Of a DNA stretch of 64,000 nucleotides, positions 33,501 to 44,750 are shown in pieces; the stretch's first letter is position 1; each line of letters starts with the position of its first letter. The translations under genes and the position numbers were made by a program. Source of the DNA: Turritopsis dohrnii (taxonomy: Eukaryota > Cnidaria > Hydrozoa > Anthoathecata > Oceaniidae); assembly GCA_027922465.2 (NCBI GenBank), contig BQMF02000260.1, positions 310,001 through 374,000 on the forward strand, written 5' to 3'. Below the pieces are notes generated by a model. The model worked only from the letters and a program-made list of their open reading frames with translations, ran no database searches and was not told the DNA's origin.

Positions 33501-35622
33501 AAGGGATTGCAATAGCAATCCTGTCGAACAACTTAAAATAGAATTATAGCAGACGGTTTCTACTTGTACTAACTTTTGAAATAACTACTGTATTCAGGCC
33601 CTATTTTAGAATTAAAAGGCAGCGTCCGACAAGAGACGAAAGGGCACCTATGTTTACCTGTGCACTTAATTCACTATCACCCGAAGCCCCTCCCATGGTG
33701 GGGGCTGAGGGGTAAAAAACTTTTTCGATTTTCGAAAGGCCTAGATCGCCGGAAAAGCACACCAAATTAAAAGAGTATGATATTCTTTTATGAATCGTTA
33801 AAGACCATTTTGTTTGATAAAAACATCTAAATAAGCACTAAGAATATTTTTATCTTTCAATACAATAAACAAGTCAGTATGAACTAGCGGAAGAATGATG
33901 CAATACACGTGTATTCGACTTCGCAATTCTTCAATAAAAGCAAAAGTTCTTTGCTCTCCATCACAGGGATAATTTTACAAACTACTATATTCATTCATAA
34001 CAGAAGAAAAGAAAAGAGCGCGAGCTCACTTCGTTTAATTGCCTTAGCAGGTGGTACATTACATTTTAGTTTTTTCTCTCTCTCGTGTCTTCGCATTACG
34101 TCATTTATTATTTGCAGACTTTAAAAAGATTTTCTTTTACTCACATAATGGACAACAAAGAGAATGAATGAGTCTATTGGAGAAAGAAAAATTTTCAGTC
34201 GCGCATCTCAAGTCTCAACAACGTTACATTTCTCAAATAAATAAAAACAACATACACAGGTGTGCTATGTAAGGGCAGATTAGAGGGCATTCATCAAGTT
34301 TTAAAAGGGCATTGATCAAACTCAAAAGGGCACAGGATGATCTTTAAAAGGCAGTTTTTACATCTGACCCCCCTAACATTCTTGCGTTTTTCAACGTTTC
34401 CGGCAAAGTTGAAAAATACCATTAAGAAAAGGCGTTTTTTTTAAAAAATCGCCTGGTATTGCGTCTTTTATCTGTAACTGAATCAGAACCAGGTAACCAG
34501 AGAACTACGTATTGAATATCATTTAGCAAAATGTTTTGTTTACACTTTTTTTCGACTTTTTTCTTTGATACTAATTAATTGCGTATGATGATTTTACAAT
34601 ACTCTTCTCTACGTAATGAGCATCTGCATATGTTCTACGGCTACGGTAAATTCATTACTTTTCTGTCGTGGAATGTAAACGGCAGATTGGTATTATTTCA
34701 TGATTTTCTTGAATTTCCCAATCATATCTGGTTCACACCGCCGCCGTAGAATCACAGTTGCATAAGCTCTCTAATATCATTTCATTCCCAGGACTTTCAT
34801 TGATGTCTTCTAAAATTCCATTACTCAAAGTAAAATGCGCTTTTTAGACATTCTTCAGAAAATGCTTTAAAATGCCCAAGAACACGATACATATATGTGC
34901 TACCTGAAATGTCTGCGTGAATTCTCTATTAATTAGATCTGTTGTTTAGATAGAGCCTTAAAGCCTTAAAGGGGAATCCACTTCGGATTGGTTCGCAAAG
35001 CAATAGACACGTGCAAATATTACGTAATATTTTCATGTGGTCTATTGTTTGCAAACCGATCCGGTCCGGCCCGTGGACAATTATCCATAGTGGATATTCG
35101 CCTTCAAACGCGTAATAATTATAAATCACGTTCGTCTCAAGGGTACAGTCAACTGTTTCATTTTTGTTAAGTTTAGTTATGAAAAGTTTTAGATTTAGTT
35201 TAATTGACAGTGCAATATGGACTTTTACTGATGTGGTTTGTATTTTGCGGATATGTTTTTTTTATGTCCGAAGTTTGGAAGGATGTCCGAAGTTAGGATG
35301 ATAGATGGTACTTCACTTTTACTGGCTTTGGCATGACATGTTTCTATCTGTATTTTTAGAGAATTAGCTAGTAATAGTTTTTACACTGTTTATTACAGTT
35401 ATAATGCTGTCAGCTGATAGTTCCTTATTTCATATCTGTCAATAAGACCCTTAAATTCGTGAGAACTCCTTCAAAAGAAGATCATTATTCGTTATAGTAA
35501 GTTTTCTTTTTGAATTTTACGCTAAGGATAGAAAAACTACTTACAGCAGCTGTAGAATGGTTACTGGAAGTAGCCAAAGCTACATTTAAGATAATGAATG
35601 CCAATATAACTTCTTCTTTCAT
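30599..35622 (-). CDS. PTTG1IP-like single-pass PSI-domain membrane protein
   Basis: Three coding exons on the minus strand: 35622-35545, 31787-31544, 30849-30599 (190 residues, phases consistent). Exon 1 encodes a signal peptide (MKEEVILAFIILNVALATSS) ending at a GTAAGT donor. Exon 2 encodes a Thr-rich linker and a PSI-type Cys domain (NCSAHDKCSDCTD, CYWCGPSDKCL, GCSGNKWFVKQC). Exon 3 encodes the transmembrane helix (YVLIIVVPSLAGLILLCCG), a CCGCC cysteine cluster, a basic/coiled cytoplasmic segment (EKKAERKKRTDELRMKYGL) and an acidic end. Human PTTG1IP (180 residues) has the same order and the same RxKYGL ending of its coiled region. In vertebrates it binds securin and has been linked to trafficking; the role here is inferred. 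Intron 1 is 3.76 kb and hosts a 2-kb TIR element and R2 repeats. The gene lies between the two MFSD12 copies, on the opposite strand. Confidence 0.88.
30876..30990. repeat. Dispersed repeat R3, copy 1
   Basis: CTAGGCCTCACAGATAATGT, CATTTTCCCAATTAACCTAA, TCACATTCAATTTCCCAATA and a TTTTGACTT block recur at 39712-39815. It lies in intron 2 of the PTTG1IP-like gene. Confidence 0.65.
31368..31449. repeat. Tandem 43-bp duplication in intron 2 of the PTTG1IP-like gene
   Basis: TTAGAAATTCTTGAGAGAGG with GTGAAAAGCCTTATAT occurs twice (31368-31404 and 31412-31449) with one or two differences. Confidence 0.7.
32204..32800 (+). repeat. Dispersed repeat R2, two successive copies
   Basis: Two copies (about 32204-32555 and 32577-32800) each carry the phrases CGTGACGTTTAGGG, GGTAACCAATAGGGA, CGTTTTTTGGG, a CGATGGGG block and ACGTCATCAAAATCTTTGAT or its variant. 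A third partial head, starting CACTTTTATTTTAGAAAGTG, follows at about 32828-32940. All lie in intron 1 of the PTTG1IP-like gene. Confidence 0.7.
33266..35318. mobile_element. TIR element, about 2.05 kb, in intron 1 of the PTTG1IP-like gene
   Basis: The left end AAGTGAAATACCGTCTATCG and the following CCTAACTTTGGACATCCTTC through AACTTCGGACA (about 55 bp) are inverted at 35262-35318 with about five mismatches. No transposase frame was recognised in between. The interior holds worn AAAGGGCAC phrases and a separate hairpin at 34982-35062. It is therefore a non-autonomous or decayed DNA transposon; the superfamily is undetermined. Confidence 0.65.
34982..35062. repeat. Long imperfect palindrome
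   Basis: GGATTGGTTCGCAAAGCAAT and GACACGTG...AATATTACG pair with the following complement centred on ATTACGTAAT near 35022. The arms are about 38 bp with a few mismatches. It may be an independent MITE inside the larger TIR element. Confidence 0.65.
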
Positions 35623-36703
35623 CTTGCACAAAGAAAGCAAGGGACAGTTCACTACACTTCAAAATGATTTCCTTCTTCTTGTGTTTTGTGTTTCAGAAAT
35701 TACTTATTGATTGATTGATTGACTAATTTACTAGTCTAAAGCACTTCGACGCAGAGGATATTCGGGGTATAAGATAATAACTCCTTGTAAATGAAATGTC
35801 AAAACCCACTGCTCGATTGATTGGTTTCTAATATTTGATATTTATTTATCAATTTAAAGGGTAGTTGCAATATCTGAAATAAAAGGAACTTTAATAATAC
35901 TGAATATAAACATTAAATGAATAAGATCATAAATTTAATTATTTTTTCCTGTCATAATTTTTCTGGTAATTTTATTCGGTCTAATTTAGTTTTATTTACA
36001 TGTAATTAAAAGATATTCAGTTATGATTTATCTGCCCTTTAATGAAAAAAATTATCACGCTCGAGTCATGTGTTTTGGAAGTCCTTAGGTTTAATTAAGA
36101 TGATACATTTCGCTGTAAATTACTTCAGGGAGGCGCAGAAAAAGCTGATATATGTGGTTACTTTATGTGAACAACGGGAGTTGTCGTGTGTTTTGGTAAT
36201 GTTTATCCATTATTTCTGTTTGGCAGTCCTCCCTTTTTGGTTGGGGGCACAATTTTTCTATGATTTAAAATATTACATGTATATAGCTATTTATGTACAA
36301 CAATCCCACAAAAATTTGGGAAAATCCCTTTCCCCGAACTCAGTATTGTATGAAGTGCTGCTAGACTTTCAACTGTTTTTTTCTCATTCCAAAAACAATT
36401 TATTTTATAATTATGTGAAGGGTGTTGTTGTACTTTTGGATACCAAAGTTTATTGTATTGTAAATTGCTTTATTATATGTGTTTTGTATAAGAGTCCTGT
36501 ATTCTTCTACATGCATTTTTTTAAGAACAATTTCATAAGAACACGAGCCTCAGATTTGGCCAAAAAATAAGAACAAAAAGAACAGTCTCAGCCTGAATTT
36601 TCTTATAAAACAAGAACACAACTCATGATGTGTGAATTCTCTCACTGGTAAATGTTTAGAAGTTGATTGTTTTTTCACCTTCTACAAAGGAGCAAAATAT
36701 ATT
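35623..36703. other. Flank between the PTTG1IP-like gene and MFSD12 copy B
   Basis: This contains the expected promoter side of the minus-strand PTTG1IP-like gene, but no core element can be named. A 166-codon frame at 36070-36570 has no recognisable domain and looks accidental. Around 36543-36600 there is a fragment related to the inverted-repeat element at 28436. Confidence 0.35.
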
Positions 36704-37588
36704 AACACTCTGCAATGGATTTCACTTGAGATGTCTTTCAACATTTAACATTGCCACCAATACGACTTATTGAGGAGCATTTTCTCTTTTTATTCTCTTT
36801 TTAACACCCTCAACTGAGTGCTTCTGTACTGAATCATACACATCGTAATTCTATGAGATCCAACTTGTGTCGTAACTTTAATCATAATGTGAGATACTAG
36901 AACGCTTTTAGGCTTGTTATTGTTACTAATGCCTGGTCTTAAGTTATGTATAATACATTGCTTTAAGTATTTAGAATCCTATTCATCTTAGTCATAGACT
37001 TAGTGACTGATAGCCACCATCCTTTTGTTGTAATGAAAAAAGGCTTATAGAATGTAAAATTACCTTGATATGAATCAACAATCACTCTCAACAATATCAG
37101 AATATCAAGACCAGCGTTTTTATGTTCTTTATACCTTTATAATCTAAATATATACATGCATGAAATCATTATCAAAATCATAACCAGCGATTAGTCTAGT
37201 TATAAATGCTTGTTCTTACCTTGATGTATTTGTGTACTGATTAAAGCAAGAAGCTTAAGACTGTCTATTGCTTTAATAGCAAGTCTATGTGAAGTAAATT
37301 ACAAGAAAACAGAAAGCAGCTCTTCTGTAATATATAGAAATGTATTTAATATGACATCTGTAAACTCTGTTTTATTGTTAGGTTGTCATTAGATTTTTGA
37401 CACACCCATTTATTTGCCTGTTGATCAAACTAGATAAATAATTGCTTGTGTCATGAATTGTTGATATATGTAGCGCCAACTCTACTCGTGCTTAATTGAG
37501 CTATAGTATTATACATGTTTTAATTTCAGCATAATTTCTTATCTGAATATAAGTGGCTTATGGGGTGTTTGTTGCAATAAAAAAGAAA

Positions 37589-40500
37589 ATGGAGAAACAA
37601 ATACAATATAGACTTGGAGTAAAACAAAAACTGTCATATGGTGTTGGTCATGTTTTAAATGATTTATGTGCATCCATGTGGTTTTCGTATATGCTTCTGT
37701 ATATGCATAAAGTTGCAAGTTTTGGTAATGTGAATGCTGGTATTTTGATATTAGTCGGGCAAATTGCTGATGCATTGTCTACTCCTTTTGTTGGGTATGA
37801 ATCTGACAAGACTAATAATGTTAGATATGGCCGTCGAAAAATATGGCATTTGGTGGGAGTTTGCTGTGTTGCTGCAAGTTTTCCTTTTATTTTCAATCTG
37901 TGTATTGGTTGTGAGCATTCATCACAATTTTCACGAATGATTTATTATATTCCCTTCATTGTCATCTTTCAATTTGGCTGGGCTGCCACTCAAATATCGC
38001 ATTTATCTCTGATTCCAGAGCTAACAGTTTGTAAGAAAGGCAAAGTCGAACTTAATGCAATTAGGTAAGACCTAAGTATGTAAGTATGTGGTATGGAAAA
38101 GCAAAAATATACTTTGAAATTGTGTATTATATATAATATATATTTTGTTTTAGATATTTCTTCACCATTTTAGCAAATTTGTTAGTGTTTGCTGTCTGTT
38201 TTATTTTATTTGAATTACCCGAAAGTGGAAAGTCTTCTAATGAAATGGATAACAACATTACAAGCCGTGACGCACGTAAATTCCAAGTAAGTTCATTCGG
38301 TATGAATCTGGATTATAATGTTAACTTAGTTCTAGTGAAGTTTTTAATTTTTTTTTTTTAGTATCTGTCCCTATGTGTTGTAGGCGTTGGGTTGTTTTTT
38401 ATGGTTATTTTTCATTTGTTCGTGAAAGAAGTGCAAAAACAGTCATCTGAGAGTGGTTACGATGAAAGCATCCCTAGCGTTGTTGACAAGAATACTTATG
38501 TGGTTCAGAAAACAGTCACAGGCTGGTTTAAAACCCTGACCTTTTATCAGGTTAGTGGTATCATGGCAAAGTTCAATCGCAGTTCGTATTTTGCACTATT
38601 ATAATCTTTTTTGCTTCATTTTTTTAAGTAAATAGTAGTTTGGTTGCAAATTTGCCGGAGAAGCAATTCTTAAAATATTTTGACACTTTTCGTTTTAAAA
38701 AATCTGAATCTGTGTTTAATTTCTATCAGTAAAGTGATTAAAAAGTTATATATAGTATAATTATCCTCTTTCTTTGTTTTATTTTAAAAACGGAATCACA
38801 TTTAGAATTGGAAAAAAAGGGATAATGTTTTTCGAACTTGCACAAAGGACACATTCTCTTCAACAATTTTCTTCTGAACAGATTTTGGTTTTCGTATTTT
38901 TTGCGCTACTACTGATATTGTATTGCAGAAGCTGCCATTATATTTTCTGTTCTTTTGCTTATTGTTTTTTCGAATTCTCTCTAAACAAACATCAGCATTC
39001 ATTCAGCATTTCAATTCAAATCCTTAATAAGAAAAAAAAAATTTTATTTTCTGAATAAATCATCAACCTATTGACTCCAAAAAAATGTATATTTTGTATT
39101 ATGGGTTCGATATTATCATAACCTTGAAGTTTTTGTTTATACAATAGATTGGTTTCATGTACATGATGACACGATTGATTGTTAATGTATCACAAGTTTA
39201 TATTCCATACTTTGTTTTGGAAACTCTCAAATTGAATAAGGTATGTATTGACTCATAGCATCATTATTGTCAATTTTCTTCACAGAATAAAGAATGGGAT
39301 GAGGGAAAGTGATAACCGTGACAAACAGAAAATGTTGAGTGAGGCTTTTTTTAAGACTTGTTGTTCTCAAGTTTCAACTTGGCTTTTGCTAAATAAATAA
39401 ATACGGTGAGACATACGTACATCACATGCACAAAGAGCATGTTCACAAAAAACAGAATTTCATTTCTTAGACCCAGTAACTCCAATTTCCTTAGGAATTT
39501 CTGTACCAAAGTTTTCGCCTTTTCCCTTTCAAAAAGTATCTTCCACAATCTTTGATTACCTTTCACTTCTTTTCTTTGTCTCTTATTTTGAAATTCTATA
39601 ATAAACATCCTACTATAAAAAGATTCTCTCACCAATAACCACCCAGCTAATTTCTGAAAAGACCCCTGAGTTCTAATTGTTAAATACAATAGGGTGAATT
39701 ATTAAATTACTGACAGGGCTTTAGTTAGGTCTCACAGATAACGTGTAACATCATTTTCCCAATCGAGTAAATCACATTCAATTTCCCAATTACATGTAAA
39801 TTTTTTGACTTTGCACCATGTAATCCTTCATTGGATCTTACACAACATTCCCTAAGACCCCAAGCTGAAAGATGACACGCTCTCCAACGTCCCAATACAG
39901 TCAAAACGTCTTGTTCTCAAAACTTCTTGATGAAACCCTGACCGATTATTAAAGATGTTTATGTGGACTCCAATCAGCATGGAGTATTTCTTTTTGTGAT
40001 AATGTTTTGAGACAATTGAAATGGCAAAATTGTCAAAATATCTCTACGAAGAAGTGTGTTTTTTAAATAGTGTTCATATTTCCATGTTCAGCAGTGATTT
40101 TCAACAATTTTCTGAACCATCCTTTACTGGGATAATCATAAGTACTTCAGAGAAAAAATTTCTAGTTCCACTAATTTGACAATGTTTCATTGAGCTGTGA
40201 GCATTTGTCATTTAAAATATAATAATATTTTGATTGCTATTCATAATACAAATTTGCATTTTAGAGTTCTATTGCAATTGCACCAGCTGTTATTTATGTT
40301 GGAGGAATTTTAGCAACACTCATTGCGAAACGATTGAATGCTAAACTAGGTTTGAAGGTATTACTTTAAGTTCTTTATTAATTGATTAATGTTTTTTGTA
40401 TTAACTTATTAGGGTGCCACTTTTTGAAAGAAGGACCAGTTCGGAACATCTACTTTTGATCATTTGATAAAATCAATAGAAATAAAAAAGATCCCATTTT

Positions 40501-42121
40501 TTATTCTCTCTTTTTGTGATACAGAAATCAAAGAAATCAATTTTTATGTTTCAGATCAGATTATAAATAATACCTTGTTATCATAATGAAAGGCTAGAGT
40601 GGAACTGAAAAAAGAGCTTTGACGTTTTATTTGTGATTTGTTGCTACATTTATGTAGCGATGATGTAGTGGATAGTAGCTTTAGATACAGCTACTGCCAT
40701 CCGTGTCTCTACATCTCAATCATCTCACTACTCCAATGTGCTTTAAAACCAATGTCTTAGGCCACTATGACACAATTACTGACTGCTTTTGACATTCAGG
40801 CAACAATGCTATACGTATTTCTCGCAGCCAATTAATAACTCTAAGTTGGTGGACGAAATACTCAGTCATTATGTTTGGGAAGTCTAGAGACTAAAGCCAG
40901 ACAATTACTCACTTATTAATAATATAACACAGTCAAAGTGGAAAAGTAACAAATCATTTTCGCAGTTTCATGATTGTGTAATCTTTATGTTTTAGTGGAC
41001 ATTTTTCTTCGGCTTGTGTCTTGTATTAGGGGCAAGGTTGGTAAATTTCTTCATTTTGATATTTACATTTTTTACAACCCCTTCAATGCCTTCAATTGCA
41101 TGAATTTACAACTCTAAGTGCCTTCAATGACATGATTACGAATGCTTGATCAATTATAGGTCTAGAATATTTGATTGCAGGAGATTTCTTGTTTTCAGAT
41201 GGTTGCTTGGAGATTTCGAGTGTTTCCTGGATGATAAAACATAACTTACAAAATTGCTTTATAGTGTTCATCTATGTTGTAATGATTTTTGCACATTAAA
41301 GTAAGCTGAAATTTTTTTTTTCATTCTTCAGAATTTATTTTCATCCTGTTTTTAGCATATGGTTCTATTTCATACGACAAATCAAGCACCAATCGTATAA
41401 GGAGGAAGCTTATGGGAGCGCTGGGATACTTGGGCTTGGCAGTTCCACACTACTTATCACTTCTTTAGCTATGATATCTGAAATGATTGGAAGTAATACT
41501 GTGAGTTCCATAGGTAACCTTTAGATTGTCGGTTTCAAACATGTTTCATTCTTCTGTACATGCTTCTTTGCGTTGTTGTAGGATACAAGTGCGTTTGTGT
41601 ATGGAGCAATGAGCTTCCTGGATAAACTTTCAAATGGTGCAGCCATTATGATCATTCAGGCAATCCACCCCTGCAAGAACTCTGTGTAAGGCACACATGT
41701 CAATCATTACATCCCAATTGTTTTGTTCTTGCAATGAAACAAATTTAGTTGATTGATTGATTTTCTCTGTTGTCTAGAGTTTGTTGTGGTGCTTGTCAAA
41801 GGTACTATGGGTTAGTCATGGTGTTCATACCTGGAGTCGCTGCGGCTTTAGCTTTAATTGCGTTGATTACCCTCGGTAAAAAACCCATCAACAGCTCGCT
41901 CAAAGGTGAAAATTCTTTTTTTTGTTGTTGTTGTAGAGATGCAGAGTATTTTGATGAATATACACCTTGATTTGAAGTATGCTATTTCTGTTTCTTTAGA
42001 GTCGAGAGATTTTGACAACGTCAGCACCGACTCAAGTGTGATAAATGCCGACGTACATAAAGATGTCGGATATAACGACAGTTCTTCGTCGACTTTACTT
42101 GCTTCACCTACGGTGAGGTAA
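37589..42121 (+). CDS. MFSD12-like major facilitator transporter, copy B
   Basis: Ten exons join in phase: 37589-38064, 38154-38286, 38362-38550, 39148-39240, 40265-40357, 40996-41036, 41356-41500, 41582-41685, 41778-41905, 42000-42121 (507 residues). The start is the same ATG as in copy A. Family landmarks are present: [69 protein letters not shown]. It differs from copy A at scattered residues (PFVGY for PLVGY, ELT for ELA, RY for RC at the exon 1/2 join, GAMSF for GSMSF). Exon 3 carries the longer, more acidic loop ([15 protein letters not shown]). The reading frame stops soon after [24 protein letters not shown] just before the stop could act as a donor to a further exon. No inactivating change was seen, so both copies look functional. 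Confidence 0.9.
39712..39820. repeat. Dispersed repeat R3, copy 2, in intron 4 of MFSD12 copy B
   Basis: TTAGGTCTCACAGATAACGT, CATTTTCCCAATCGAGTAAA and CACATTCAATTTCCCAATTA match 30876-30990. Copy A lacks it, so it arrived in B after the duplication or was deleted from A. Confidence 0.65.
40018..40135. mobile_element. Foldback MITE family F, copy f (worn)
   Basis: AATGGCAAAATTGTCAAAAT, CTCTACGAAGAAGTGTG and GCAGTGATTTTCAACAATTT are recognisable in order. The shorter phrase CAGTGATTTTCAACAGTTTT at 22254 in copy A is probably the remnant of the same insertion. Confidence 0.5.
40626..40921 (+). mobile_element. SINE family S1, in intron 5 of MFSD12 copy B (head retained)
   Basis: The head GCGATGATGTAGTGGATAGT and the B box-like CCGTGTCTCTACATCTC precede the S1 body (CCAATGTGCTTTAAAACCAA, ATGCTATACGTATTTCTCGC) and the TTACTCACTT tail. 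It is at the same intron position as the head-less copy in MFSD12 A. Confidence 0.7.
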
Positions 42122-43284
42122 TGGTAACACTAGGAACATTTGATGTTGTGAATTAAGCATTTTGATGATTCGATTGTTTCTCTCTTGTTGTCATGGCAAC
42201 GATATTAAATGGTAGACAGGGAAGTTTCTTTTCATATTTTAACCCTATGATAAGCAGCGTTAGTATACAAAACAATTATGCTCGGGGTTGGTTGGTCAGT
42301 TTGTAATTCAAGATTTTGATATGTCACTTTGAATTTTCTATTCTTTTGGCAAGACTACCTTCTCTTGGCATTTCTTTTTCATTTTCTTCATTAGCCTTTT
42401 TCATTTTAGTTTAGGAATTCGTTGAAATCAGGTAGTTATTTTTGTATTTGCTTTTGTAGTGCATGCATATATTTGCGCGTAATTCAAAAAGACATTCCCT
42501 ATCCGCTTTTTGAAGTTCAAACTGAGACCTGACTGTAAACCAATCAAAGGCGAGGAAATGTCCATCAGAAAAAGTCTGCACAGTTCTTGAAAACTTTTAT
42601 TTGAAATAATTTTTCTATGGTTCGGTTTATAGTTATCTCGTATTTGTTAATTTATTTGTTAATGGATTTTTACACGTGCATACTCTATATGAGATAATAT
42701 ATTTTGTATAAATTAATGTGCATCAGATTTTTTGCAGAGATTTCACTAATGAAATTTATTTTCGACAATAAAACTAGCATTGAAGAATCGGACAAAAATC
42801 GGAAATGTTATGATACCGAAAGAAACAAAAATCAAAGCAAATGTGTTTTCAGTTTATGTTCTGTCGATTTTCGTATTAGCCGTTCCCGTTTTTCAATTTT
42901 CCTTTTAATCATGGGATTACCAGTATCCAACGCGACATATGATCATTAAAAGTATTTCAATGATGGAAAAATAAAAGCGTATTATTTGAGCAAGTCCCAC
43001 AGCAAATAATTATGTTTTTGTTTTTTTGTTTTTGGGGTTCTTTTTTCAGAATTTGCAGGAAGATGAATTATTATTATTTTGTAAATATCACACAAGTGTG
43101 AAGAAGTATTTGAAGATTGGTCTCATGCATTTCCCGATCACTTCCTGCAAATATGTCACCTACACGCTTCGTTTGGTTGGTTCACACTAAACGGTATCTA
43201 GCTATCTATTCAGGACGGCTGCGGACTGGGCCTCCGAGTTATCTCGCTTTCACAAATTGAGATTTCACAGATGTCGGGATGAAC
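42122..43284. other. 3' flank of MFSD12 copy B
   Basis: No gene was recognised; candidate AATAAA signals occur at about 42768 and 42970. A frame at 42704-42949 has no known domain. Confidence 0.35.
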
Positions 43285-43895
43285 AGTATACCATAAATGA
43301 CCGATTAGCGCCCAGGACTCAATTAAGCGTCCCAACCGATTAAGCGCCCAGGTTTAGAGGAAAATTTTGTAATAAGCGTGTGCAGGTTCCGATTAAGCGC
43401 CCAGGTCCAAAACTGAAATTGGGCGCTTATTCAGCAAAAACATAAAACATTGAGAAAATTATGGTTTTTAGTTGAACATTATTCAGCATAATGTAGTAGA
43501 AAAATTAATAACGCGACGACAATGAATTATTTTCATTTCAAAGTGAGAAAAAAACATTCAGTGAGAGAAGATGGACTGTTTTAGTGATTTTAGTGACTTT
43601 TTATTAACCGTCCAGCTCAATTAAGCGCCCTATCCGATAAGCGCCCGCCGTAAAGTTCAAAAAAATATAAGCGCCCAGGACGCATAATCGATGGCTATTC
43701 GGTGGTAATAGCACTTGTAAAAGCTGGTCCGCTAACCGAGGAGATGAGATGAGATGTTCGAATTCCATGAGTTTCGGATTATAGGAGTTTTCTCATAAGA
43801 GGGTAAACTTGGACGGGACCGAAAACTTTGTTCGATTTACATGATTACTCGAATTATAGGAGTTCGAATTACACGAGTTAAACTGTATTATGTAT
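43285..43895. repeat. GATTAAGCGCCCAGG and TCGAATTATAGGAGTT repeat clusters
   Basis: Variants of CGATTAAGCGCCCAGG occur five or more times between 43300 and 43690, some inverted (TGGGCGCTTATTCAGC). The cluster begins ATAAATGACCGATTAGCGCC and closes GCGCCCAGGACGCATAATCG. From 43750 to 43890 TCGAATTA(C/T)A(G/T)GAGTT variants repeat three times. Both look like worn interspersed repeats. Confidence 0.5.
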
Positions 43896-44750
43896 CACCA
43901 TTGACTTCGGCATCCCTTTGATGTCGATCGGTATTAAATGATAAATATAAAAAAAAGGTTTGCTAATAATTAACGTCACATATATTTTAATTCCAACATT
44001 GCGTTCATTTGACGATAAAAATATTAGCATATGCCAAACGACAGCTAGTTATTGTTAATAACACGAGGCCTGGATTTGGTCCAAAATCGAGATGCACAGC
44101 TTTGAATTCTAAAATAACAACAACAACAACAATTCTCTTTGCTGTTACATACAAGTGCTGTCCAATTTTGTTTGGGGTTTCGATTTGAAATCTTGTGCAC
44201 TTTTACATGAATGTATGAGGAGGATCATTAAAGAGAAGGAAAAACGTTCTGGCTAGGGGGAGTTTTCTTCGTGTCTGGTACAGTACAATTATTATTTACA
44301 CTAGCCATGGTACTTTTACAGTATTCTTTGAATTTTATCAAAACCCTGTCGCTAGTTGGTACTAAAAACTATGTGATAGAGAATGCTACCTATGAAAAAA
44401 GAGTCTTTGTTGTGTGCCGCGTTATTATTTATTTATTATTATTAAAATGTTTGTTTACACAATCAGAAATATACTTGTTCGAGGATTCTTAAACTTTTTG
44501 GTGTGTAGGATAATATAAACAGGAATTTATTTTTCTTCTTAACTTTCATTAAAAACATTCTGTTGCTGTTTGATTTCAAAGTTCCATTGGTTATTATAAA
44601 ACTGAAGTCACATGCCTTTTTGACTTTATAAGAATTTGTATATAATAAAATAGGACTTTCATAATTGCAATAGGTTAGACAGCTACTGATATCTGAAATT
44701 GTTTGAAGCAAAATGTGCATGAGCCTTTAAGGAAACTGAAGACAACATAA

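Larger units (their letters stand above)
36704..42096 (+). repeat. Segmental duplication, copy B
   Basis: Direct repeat of 19675-24840. Exons are almost identical at the base level, introns are diverged by indels and insertions, and homology ends inside the last coding exon. Confidence 0.85.

Noticed and set aside
36070..36570. 166-codon plus-strand frame rich in Phe, Tyr and Val
   Set aside because: No recognisable domain; composition follows the T-rich local sequence and it overlaps a repeat-related phrase at its end.
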